Source: Nitriliruptoraceae bacterium
Lineage (GTDB): Bacteria; Actinomycetota; Nitriliruptoria; Nitriliruptorales; Nitriliruptoraceae
NCBI GenBank assembly: GCA_007133465.1
Contig: SLMP01000002.1
Coordinates: 1-32,456 of the forward strand
Reading direction: 5' to 3'
DNA: 32,456 bases
Positions 1 to 6,769 of the stretch are shown here, one piece after another. Positions within the stretch are counted from its first letter, which is position 1. Each line of letters starts with the position of its first letter. The notes below the pieces were generated by a model. It saw only the letters and a list, made by a program, of their open reading frames with translations, did not search any database and was not told the origin of the DNA. The position numbers and the translations under genes were made by a program.

Positions 1-7
1 CCCGGGG

Positions 8-36
8 TTCGCCGGCTCCCGCGCGACGAGTAGGGT
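8..36 (+). promoter_or_regulatory. Possible promoter of trpB
   Basis: A TAGGGT hexamer at 31-36 fits the actinobacterial TANNNT -10 pattern. A weak -35-like TTCGCC lies at 8-13 with a 17-bp spacer. Transcription would start near 43, leaving a short leader with a GAAGGAG ribosome-binding site before the GTG at 66. The -35 match is poor. Confidence 0.3.
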
Positions 37-65
37 CGCTCCCGATCCCGCGTGAAGGAGCGAAG

Positions 66-1454
66 GTGACCGAGGTGGCGCGCGACCGGGCGCACGGCCC
101 GACGAAGATCCTGCTCGACGAGAGCGAGATCCCGACCCACTGGTACAACGTCGTCGCGGACCTGCCGGAGCCGCCTCCGCCGCCGCTCCACCCCGGGACC
201 CACGAGCCGATCGGCCCCGACGCGCTCGCGCCGCTGTTCCCGATGGGACTGATCCTCCAGGAGGTCGCGGCCGAGCGGTACATCGAGATCCCGGCCGCGG
301 TGCGGGACATCTACGCGCTGTGGCGGCCCTCGCCGCTGTACCGCGCCAGGAACCTGGAGCGCCACCTCGACACCCCGGCGCGCATCTACTTCAAGTACGA
401 GGGCGTCTCCCCCGCCGGCAGCCACAAGCCGAACACCGCCGTCCCGCAGGCGTACTACAACGCCCAGGAGGGCGTGAAGCGCCTCACCACGGAGACCGGC
501 GCCGGCCAGTGGGGCTCCGCGCTCGCGTTCGCCTGCGCCCAGTTCGGCCTGGGGTGCGAGGTGTGGCAGGTCGCCGCCTCGTTCACCCAGAAGCCCTACC
601 GCGCCTCGATGATGCGGCTGTGGGGCGCGACGGTCCACTCCTCCCCCTCGGAGCTGACCGAGGCGGGCCGCGCGATCCTGGCGAAGGACCCGGACTCCCC
701 CGGTTCCCTCGGCATCGCCATCTCCGAAGCGGTCGAGGCCGCCATGGCCGACGAGGAGACCAAGTACGCGCTCGGCAGCGTCCTCAACCACGTCCTGCTG
801 CACCAGACGGTGATCGGCGAGGAGGCGCTGCTCCAGATGGCGAAGGTCGAGGAGACCCCCGATCTGATCGTCGGGTGCACCGGCGGCGGGTCGAACTTCG
901 CCGGGCTGTTCTTCCCGTTCCTGCGCGAGAAGCTCGCCGGCGCGATGGACCCGCACATCCTCGCCGTCGAACCGGCCGCCTGCCCGTCGCTCACCAAGGG
1001 CGAGTACCGCTACGACTTCGGTGACGTCGCCGGCATGACGCCGCTGATGAAGATGCACACGCTCGGCCACGACTTCGTCCCGGACCCGATCCATGCCGGT
1101 GGGCTGCGCTACCACGGCATGTCGCCACTGCTGTCGCACATGTACGAGCTCGGCATGTTCGAGGCGGAGGCCATCGACCAACTGCAGTGCTTCGACGCCG
1201 CCGTCACCTTCGCCCGGACCCAGGGCATCGTCCCCGCGCCGGAGCCGACCCACGCCCTCGCCGCGGCCGTGCGCGAGGCGGAACGCTGCCGCGAGACCGG
1301 CGAGGAGAAGGTCATCCTCACCGCGCTGTGCGGTCACGGCCACTTCGACATGGCGTCCTACGACGCCTATCTCGCCGGCGAGCTGCGGGACTTCGACTAC
1401 CCGGCCGAGAAGGTCGCCGAGGCGATGTCCCACGTCCCGGTGATCGACGCCTGA
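66..1454 (+). CDS. trpB: TrpB2-type tryptophan synthase beta chain-like protein
   Basis: A 462-residue PLP enzyme of fold type II. It resembles the TrpB2 branch, which joins indole and serine to make tryptophan. The schiff-base lysine lies in GSHKPN (K121). The cofactor-phosphate loop is CTGGGSN near residue 275. The N-terminal part, with an HWYN segment and a proline-rich stretch before the first domain, and the C-terminal [11 protein letters not shown] segment are typical of TrpB2 rather than the ~400-residue TrpB1. No trpA is adjacent, which is usual for TrpB2. The GTG start at 66 is set by a GAAGGAG ribosome-binding site just upstream. TrpB2 assignment is by motif memory; in vivo it could serve as an indole-salvage or serine deaminase-like enzyme. 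Confidence 0.9.
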   Translation: MTEVARDRAHGPTKILLDESEIPTHWYNVVADLPEPPPPPLHPGTHEPIGPDALAPLFPMGLILQEVAAERYIEIPAAVRDIYALWRPSPLYRARNLERHLDTPARIYFKYEGVSPAGSHKPNTAVPQAYYNAQEGVKRLTTETGAGQWGSALAFACAQFGLGCEVWQVAASFTQKPYRASMMRLWGATVHSSPSELTEAGRAILAKDPDSPGSLGIAISEAVEAAMADEETKYALGSVLNHVLLHQTVIGEEALLQMAKVEETPDLIVGCTGGGSNFAGLFFPFLREKLAGAMDPHILAVEPAACPSLTKGEYRYDFGDVAGMTPLMKMHTLGHDFVPDPIHAGGLRYHGMSPLLSHMYELGMFEAEAIDQLQCFDAAVTFARTQGIVPAPEPTHALAAAVREAERCRETGEEKVILTALCGHGHFDMASYDAYLAGELRDFDYPAEKVAEAMSHVPVIDA

Positions 1455-1492
1455 ATCCGGAACCGAGGACGCCTGGATCCGAGGACGCCTGG
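1446..1492 (+). repeat. Short tandem duplication at the 3' end of trpB
   Basis: GACGCCTG occurs at 1446-1453, 1468-1475 and 1484-1491. The last two copies sit in a perfect 14-bp direct repeat with a 16-bp period (1463-1476 and 1479-1492). The first copy includes the final codons and stop of trpB, so the tail of the gene seems to have been duplicated into the spacer. Confidence 0.7.
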
Positions 1493-1569
1493 CCCCGCCT
1501 TTCGTCGTGGGGCCGGGTGACCTCCCCGGCGTGACGCCGGTGGTGGTGGCCGGGCGGCCACCACCGCCG
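1491..1569 (+). terminator. Two hairpins downstream of trpB
   Basis: The first hairpin pairs GGCCCC (1491-1496) with GGGGCC (1509-1514). The second is much stronger: 1538-1551 pairs with 1556-1569 across a 4-nt GGGC loop, giving 14 pairs with one G-U. There is no T-tract on either strand. It probably insulates trpB from the MarR promoter just downstream. Confidence 0.55.
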
Positions 1570-1583
1570 ACTCGCTTCCTCGT

Positions 1584-1600
1584 TGTATGCGTGGTACACA
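1584..1600 (+). promoter_or_regulatory. Leaderless promoter and possible MarR operator
   Basis: An extended -10, TGG followed by TACACA (1592-1600), sits 7 nt before the ATG at 1608, the spacing expected for a leaderless mRNA. An inverted repeat TGTA-N7-TACA (1584-1598) overlaps it. A small divergent repeat over the -10 of a MarR-family gene suits autorepression. The arms are only 4 bp and there is no good -35. Confidence 0.4.
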
Positions 1601-1607
1601 CATCTCT

Positions 1608-2138
1608 ATGGCTCCCGCTCTCCCCTCCCGCGCCCCCGACACGACCGACGCAGCATCCGCGCCGCCGGCCGTGCACCGCCACGCGCCCGAACTCGACGCC
1701 CTCGACGAGGCGCTGTTGGAGATCCGCCGGCTGGTCCGCCGCCCGGGCTACCGCCGGCGCTTCCTCGACTCGCTGCACACACCCACCGACGTCGGCACGG
1801 TCCGCGTCCTGCGCGCCGTGGAGCGGGCCGGCGAGGTCGCGCCGTGCGTCGGTGACGTCGCCACGCGGCTCGACGTCGACCCGTCCACCGCCAGCCGACT
1901 GATCGACCAGCAGGTCACGGCCGGCTACCTCGCCCGGACGCGCAGCGCCCACGACCGCCGTCGCACCACCCTCGGACTCACCGATGCCGGCCGCGACCTG
2001 CTCGCCGAGGTCACCGAGGTACGACGCGACCTGCTCGCCGAGGTGACCCGCGACTGGGACCGCGCCGAGGTGGCGACGCTCGTCACCCTGCTCGATCGCC
2101 TGCGTGAGGGCTTCGCGGCGCTGGAGCAGGCCTCGTGA
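1608..2138 (+). CDS. MarR-family transcriptional regulator
   Basis: A 176-residue winged-helix regulator. The recognition region is visible as VGDVATRLDVDPSTASRLI followed by the wing RTRSAHDRRRTTLGLTDAG, the classic MarR DR-x-x-R signature. MarR proteins are dimers that usually repress a neighbouring transporter or catabolic operon until they bind a small ligand. I chose ATG 1608 because a -10-like TACACA lies 7 nt upstream, implying a leaderless transcript; an in-frame ATG at 1587 would add seven residues but overlaps that promoter. The C-terminal helix holds an internal duplication, RDLLAEVT twice, 11 residues apart. Its stop overlaps the MFS start by 4 bp, so the two are translationally coupled and it probably controls the downstream cluster. 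Confidence 0.85.
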   Translation: MAPALPSRAPDTTDAASAPPAVHRHAPELDALDEALLEIRRLVRRPGYRRRFLDSLHTPTDVGTVRVLRAVERAGEVAPCVGDVATRLDVDPSTASRLIDQQVTAGYLARTRSAHDRRRTTLGLTDAGRDLLAEVTEVRRDLLAEVTRDWDRAEVATLVTLLDRLREGFAALEQAS

Positions 2139-3613
2139 GGCGCCTGTCCCGCGATCCCGACCTCCGCGAGGAGCACCGCGACGCCTCGCGCTCCCGTGGA
2201 CGGACGCACGAGGTGCTCGCTCCCCCCGAGGATCGAACGGAGCCGGTCGTGCGGCGGGAACCGCCCGGACGGCAGGAACCGGTCGAGAGGGGGGAGCCGG
2301 TCGGGCCGGGCCGACCGGTCGAGCCACGAGCGCTCGCCGAGCCGCGGCAACCGGTCCAGCCACCGGCGTCGGGCCCGGCCGGGGGTGCCGACGAGGGGTT
2401 CGCGCGGTCCGGCCGGCAACTGCTGCGGGACCGCACGTTCGGCCCATACTTCCTCGGCAAGCTGCTGTCCACGATCGGTGTGTGGGTCAACAACATCGCC
2501 GCGGCGATCGTCGTCTGGGAGTTGACCCGCTCGGCGCTGCTCGTCGGTGCCGTGAGCGTGGGCCAGTTCCTTCCACAGCTGGTGCTCACCCCGTGGAGCG
2601 GCGCGCGGGCCGACCGCGGGGACCGTCGTCGCCAGATCATCACCGGCCGCCTCGTCACGGCCGCCGGGTCGATCGGCCTCGTGCTGTGGGCCACGCTGAT
2701 CGGCCTGGAGGGCATGGCCGGCGCCTTCGCGGTCATCACCGCCGCCACGGTGGTCGGCATCGGCTTCGCACTCGGCGGTCCGGCGATGCAGTCGCTGATC
2801 CCCGCCCTCGTCCGCCCGAGCGAGCTCCCGACCGCGATCGCGCTGAGCTCGGTGCCCTTCACGATCGCCCGTGCCAGCGGTCCCGCGATCGGGGCGCTGC
2901 TGGTCACCACCACCGGGCCCACGGTGGCCTTCGGGCTCGCGGCGGTCACCAACCTGCTGTTCGCCGCGATCATCTGGCGCCTGCCGATCCGCCACGTCGA
3001 GCGCCGTCCCGCGACCGACGGGCGCGTGCGTGCCGGCCTCCGCTACGTCCGCGAGCACCGGTCGATGCTGGCACTGCTCGCCGGCACCGCCGCCATCGGC
3101 GTCGGCGCCGACCCCGTGATCACCCTGACGCCGTCGGTCGCCGAGCGGCTCGGGATGACGTCGAGCTTCATCGGACTCCAGGCGTCCGCCTTCGGCGTCG
3201 GCGCCGGGCTCGCGTTCCTCGCGCTGGCGCAGGCCCGGCTGCGTCTCGGCCTGCACCGGCTCGGCACGACCGGGCTCCTGATGCTGGCCACGGGCATCGC
3301 CATGCTCGCCGCGGCCCCGACCGCGTGGGTCGCGATCGTCGCGCTGCTCGTCGGCGGGGCGGGCATGAGCTTCGCGTTGACGTCGTTGACCACCCTCGTG
3401 CAGCAGCAGGTCCCGGAGGAGCTCCGTGGCCGGGTCATGGCCTTGTGGTCGGTCGCGTTCCTCGGTTCCCGGCCGCTGACCGCCGGCATCACCGGCGCGG
3501 TCGCGGACGTCAGCTCGGTGGTCGTCGCCCTCCTGCTCGTCGTCGCCGTCCTGCTCGCCGGTGCGGTCGTCTCCCGACCGGCCCGGACCAGGCTCACCGC
3601 GACGGTTCGCTGA
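2135..3613 (+). CDS. MFS exporter (MFS_3/EntS-like) with long disordered N-terminus
   Basis: A 492-residue major facilitator. The membrane core begins near residue 103 (GPYFLGKLLSTIG). The A-motif-like loop is GARADRGDRRRQ. The late segment RGRVMALWSVAFLGSRPL is characteristic of the MFS_3 family, which includes the enterobactin exporter EntS. About 10-12 membrane helices are discernible. The first ~98 residues are unusual: a Pro/Arg/Glu-rich, apparently disordered tail with repeated EPV/EPR units. The GTG start overlaps the MarR stop (GTGA). A true start nearer the membrane core is possible, but the overlap supports this one. By position it most likely exports the product of the three downstream enzymes; the substrate is inferred only. 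Confidence 0.85.
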   Translation: MRRLSRDPDLREEHRDASRSRGRTHEVLAPPEDRTEPVVRREPPGRQEPVERGEPVGPGRPVEPRALAEPRQPVQPPASGPAGGADEGFARSGRQLLRDRTFGPYFLGKLLSTIGVWVNNIAAAIVVWELTRSALLVGAVSVGQFLPQLVLTPWSGARADRGDRRRQIITGRLVTAAGSIGLVLWATLIGLEGMAGAFAVITAATVVGIGFALGGPAMQSLIPALVRPSELPTAIALSSVPFTIARASGPAIGALLVTTTGPTVAFGLAAVTNLLFAAIIWRLPIRHVERRPATDGRVRAGLRYVREHRSMLALLAGTAAIGVGADPVITLTPSVAERLGMTSSFIGLQASAFGVGAGLAFLALAQARLRLGLHRLGTTGLLMLATGIAMLAAAPTAWVAIVALLVGGAGMSFALTSLTTLVQQQVPEELRGRVMALWSVAFLGSRPLTAGITGAVADVSSVVVALLLVVAVLLAGAVVSRPARTRLTATVR

Positions 3614-3710
3614 CCTGCCTCGCACGGCCAGCAGCGCAGCGAGACCGGGCCATCCCCCGGCATCCGGACACCCGGCCGTTCGGAGGTCCGGACGAGCGGC
3701 ACGTCGCCGG

Positions 3711-3716
3711 TACGGT
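3711..3716 (+). promoter_or_regulatory. Possible -10 element before the SbnA-like gene
   Basis: TACGGT at 3711-3716 lies about 28 nt before the ATG at 3745, inside the 131-bp gap after the MFS gene. The same hexamer recurs before other genes here (13292, and 30272 on the minus strand). No convincing -35 is seen, so read-through from the MarR promoter is equally possible. Confidence 0.3.
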
Positions 3717-3744
3717 CCCGAGGTCGAGGGGGTCGGAGGTGGGC

Positions 3745-4911
3745 ATGCGCATCGTCGGTGCGGCTGCCGAACCTGCCGACGCGCTCCGCGTGCCCGCGTC
3801 CGCGGACGGCGCGCTGTCGACGTCCGGGAGCGCGGCGGGCTATCCGCCGGCCGCGACCACAACCACCGAACCTCTGCTGACCCGACACCGGCCACGGTCC
3901 GGACGACTCACGGTCGCGCCCAGCATCCTCGCGACCATCGGCAACACCCCCCTGATCCGCCTGACCGGCTTCCTCGACCACGAGGACGTCGCGCTCTACC
4001 TCAAGTTCGAGGCAGCTAACCCCGGCGGCAGCGTGAAGGACCGGCCCGCGCTGCGCATGCTGGAGCAGGCGATCCGAACGGGCCGGGCCGGCCCTGACAC
4101 GGTCGTGGTCGAGTCCTCCTCCGGGAACACGGGGATCGGCCTCGCGCAGGTCTGCGCGTACTACGGCCTGCGGTTCGTCTGCGTCGTCGACGGTCGCACC
4201 CAGCCTCACAACCTCGCGATCATGCGTGCGCTCGGAGCCGAGCTCGAGGCGGTGGACGCGCCGCTCGACGGGAGCGTCGACCTGCTCGCGGCGCGGCTCG
4301 ACCGGGTGGCGTCCCTCCTCGCGCAGCTCGACGACGCCTTCTGGCCCAACCAGTACGCCAACATCCACAACCCCCGCGCCCACCAGCTCGGCACGATGGC
4401 GGAGATCGACGCCGCCCTCGGCGGCACGGTCGACGACCTGTTCGTCGCCGTCAGCAGCACCGGCACGATCGGGGGATGCCTCGAGCACGTCGCACACCAC
4501 GACCGGGACACGCGGGTCGTGGCCGTGGACGCCGAGGGCAGCGTGCTGTTCGGCGGCACGGCGGGCCGACGGGTCATCCCCGGCCTCGGAGCCGGCCGCG
4601 TCCCCAGCCTCGCCATCGGCCGCGAGGTCGACGAGGTGGCACGGGTCAGCGACCTCGACTGTGTGGTCGGGTGCCGCCGGCTCGCGCTGACCGACGCCGT
4701 GCTCATCGGTGGCTCGGCCGGTGGAGCGCTGCAGGTCGTCCGGGAGCGGCAGGCCGAGCTCCGCGGCCGGACGTGTGTCGTCATCGCCGCCGACTCCGGC
4801 CACCGCTACCTCGACACGGTGTTCGACGACGCCTGGGTCGAGCGGACGCTCGGCGCCGGCCCGAGCGAGGTCGCGCACCGCATCGGCCCACTGCCCGAGG
4901 GCAGGCTGTGA
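3745..4911 (+). CDS. SbnA-like PLP synthase (N-(2-amino-2-carboxyethyl)-L-glutamate synthase family)
   Basis: A 388-residue fold-II PLP enzyme of the cysteine synthase superfamily. It matches the SbnA subgroup better than CysK: PGGSVKDRPA holds the PLP lysine (K98), SSSGNTGIGL is the substrate loop, STGTIGG is the phosphate loop, and VVAVDAEGSVLFGG, IPGLGAGRVP and DSGHRYLDTVF follow the SbnA pattern closely. SbnA condenses O-phosphoserine with glutamate to give N-(1-amino-1-carboxy-2-ethyl)glutamate, the precursor of 2,3-diaminopropionate. ATG 3745 has GGAGG 5 nt upstream. The first ~60 residues are a low-complexity extension absent from SbnA, so the start is less certain than the family. The stop overlaps the next start by 4 bp. 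A related beta-substitution on another amine is possible. Confidence 0.85.
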   Translation: MRIVGAAAEPADALRVPASADGALSTSGSAAGYPPAATTTTEPLLTRHRPRSGRLTVAPSILATIGNTPLIRLTGFLDHEDVALYLKFEAANPGGSVKDRPALRMLEQAIRTGRAGPDTVVVESSSGNTGIGLAQVCAYYGLRFVCVVDGRTQPHNLAIMRALGAELEAVDAPLDGSVDLLAARLDRVASLLAQLDDAFWPNQYANIHNPRAHQLGTMAEIDAALGGTVDDLFVAVSSTGTIGGCLEHVAHHDRDTRVVAVDAEGSVLFGGTAGRRVIPGLGAGRVPSLAIGREVDEVARVSDLDCVVGCRRLALTDAVLIGGSAGGALQVVRERQAELRGRTCVVIAADSGHRYLDTVFDDAWVERTLGAGPSEVAHRIGPLPEGRL

Positions 4912-6752
4912 CCGCCCGTCGCATCGCGATCGTCGGACTCGGACCGAAGGGGTTCGGCTGCCTGGAACGGCTCGCCCTCGAGGTGACCCGCAGCCCCCGT
5001 CCCTTCGCGCTCGAGGTGAGGGTCTACGACCCGGAGCCGCATCCGGGAGCCGGGCCGATCTACGACCCGGCGCAGCCGTCGGACCTGCTGCTGAACCTCG
5101 CCGCACGACACGTCGACGTGTGGTCGGTGGACAACGACCTGGTGCCAGCGTCGCAGCGACTGGACCTGGTGACGTGGCTGGAGCGGCACGCCCCGGCCTG
5201 GGCGGCGGCGGACGCGTACGTGCCCCGCAGGTTCGTCGGTCACTACCTCCGCGAGGCCTACGCGGCGCTGGTCGCGGCGCTGCCACCGTCCCTGCGCCTG
5301 ACCCACGTGCCGGCCGTCGTCGACGACCTCGTCCCGGTCGAGCGCGGGTGGCGGGTCCTGCCCGCGGACGCCGGCGCCGAGCGAGGTGACCCCGCGGTCG
5401 TGGACGAGGTCATGATCACGACCGGACACGGGACGTGGACCAGCGACCGCGGAGCGGACGCGTGGGCGGCCTCGCTCGCCGCATCCGGCGGCACCCGGGT
5501 GGTCCGGACCGTCCTGCCGGTCACGAGCGCCCTCGGTCCTGCGGCGGTGCCCGCAGCTGCGACGGTCGGGATGCGCGGGTTCGCGTTGACGTTCATCGAC
5601 GCGGCGCTGGCGCTGACCGCCGGTCGCGGGGGCCGGTTCGACGGCCTCGACGGACCGCAGCCCCGGTACGAGGGCACCGAGCAGGACGTCGGCCGGATCC
5701 TCCCCTACTCGCGCTCCGGGCTGCCGCTCCACGCGAAGCCGGGACCGGAGCTGGCCCGCCGCGCCACAGTCCTGGCGCCCATCTGGACCGACGTCGGCAC
5801 CACGATCCGCGCCGCACGGCACATCACGTTCGACGAGGTCTGCTCCCGGCTGGCGGGAGGGGCGAGCCGGGCCCTCCAGCAGCTCTGCCCGGCAGCGAGC
5901 CCGACAGCGGACGCCGAGGTGCACGCGACGATGGCAGCGCTGCGTTCGACGCCCCCGCCGCTCGCGGCCGCCGAGCCGGCGGCGCCGGGGCGTTCGACGA
6001 CCGCATGGGGCACGGCGACCCGGGCCGCGGGTACGGCGACGACCGCCGCCACGAAGAAGACCATGTGCCGTTCCGTCGCCGTCGCGCAGAGCCGGCGACC
6101 TCCCGACGCGCGGTTCGCGGTCGCCGAAGCCTGGCGACAGGTCTACCCGGCGCTGGTGGAGCGCATCGGTCACGGTGGGCTGTCGGCCGCCGAGGTCCCG
6201 AGCTTCCGTCACCTCGCGCGGGGCATGGAACGGCTCGCGTTCGGACCGCCGGCGGAGAACCTCGCCCGGATCGGTGCGCTGCTGCACGCGGGGGTGGTGG
6301 ACCTTCGGCTCGTGCGGGCGCCGAGGGTGGTGACCGTCGAGGGCCGCCTCGCGCTGGCCGCCGCCGAGGGGACGACCGACCCGGCGGACCCGGTCGCACC
6401 GGTGCCCCTGGACGTGCTCGTCAACGCGGTGATCCCCCCACCCGGGGTGCACCAGGACACCCCACTGCTGTGGCGGCTGCGAGGTCGTGGGTCGGTGCGC
6501 ACCGGAGGGGGCGGCACCGGCCTCGAGGTGGACCGCTCGGCGGCGTGCGTCGGCGGCGACGGGGCGGTGACTGCCGGCTTGTCCGCCCTCGGCCGAGCGA
6601 CCGAGGGGTGGGTCCTCGGCAACGACACGCTGAGCCGACGCCTGCACCCGGAGACCGCGGCGTGGGCCCGCAGGATCGTGGCGGGCGCAGGCGCCGACGC
6701 GACCGGTGGACCGGACCCCGCCCGGGTCGTCGCGTCCAGTGCGACGGGCTGA
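4908..6752 (+). CDS. FAD/NAD(P)-binding protein of the NAD_binding_9 type
   Basis: A 614-residue cytoplasmic flavoprotein-like enzyme. The N-terminus IAIVGLGPKGFGCLERL is the dinucleotide-binding fold with the G-P-x-G-x-x-x-L-E-R-L signature of the NAD_binding_9 family. VYDPEPHPGAGPIYDP, LLLNLAARHVDVW and a central VMITTGHG turn, typical of the second strand of such folds, follow. No family member with a firmly known reaction comes to mind. It is translationally coupled to the SbnA-like gene (GTGA overlap). In staphyloferrin B synthesis the SbnA product is oxidatively cleaved by SbnB, which is missing here, so this protein may carry out that or another redox step; this is inference. Residues ~345-385 (about 5940-6065) are Ala/Thr-rich and unlike the rest; a neighbouring frame reads more naturally, so a compensated frameshift or variable linker is possible. 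Confidence 0.75.
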   Translation: MTARRIAIVGLGPKGFGCLERLALEVTRSPRPFALEVRVYDPEPHPGAGPIYDPAQPSDLLLNLAARHVDVWSVDNDLVPASQRLDLVTWLERHAPAWAAADAYVPRRFVGHYLREAYAALVAALPPSLRLTHVPAVVDDLVPVERGWRVLPADAGAERGDPAVVDEVMITTGHGTWTSDRGADAWAASLAASGGTRVVRTVLPVTSALGPAAVPAAATVGMRGFALTFIDAALALTAGRGGRFDGLDGPQPRYEGTEQDVGRILPYSRSGLPLHAKPGPELARRATVLAPIWTDVGTTIRAARHITFDEVCSRLAGGASRALQQLCPAASPTADAEVHATMAALRSTPPPLAAAEPAAPGRSTTAWGTATRAAGTATTAATKKTMCRSVAVAQSRRPPDARFAVAEAWRQVYPALVERIGHGGLSAAEVPSFRHLARGMERLAFGPPAENLARIGALLHAGVVDLRLVRAPRVVTVEGRLALAAAEGTTDPADPVAPVPLDVLVNAVIPPPGVHQDTPLLWRLRGRGSVRTGGGGTGLEVDRSAACVGGDGAVTAGLSALGRATEGWVLGNDTLSRRLHPETAAWARRIVAGAGADATGGPDPARVVASSATG

Positions 6753-6769
6753 CGCCCGAGGAGGCAGCG

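Noticed and set aside
2104-3744. Very long + strand frame continuous with the SbnA-like gene through the whole MFS gene.
   Set aside because: The upstream part is Arg/Pro/Gly-rich shadow coding opposite a clear transporter frame. GGAGG before ATG 3745 sets the real start.
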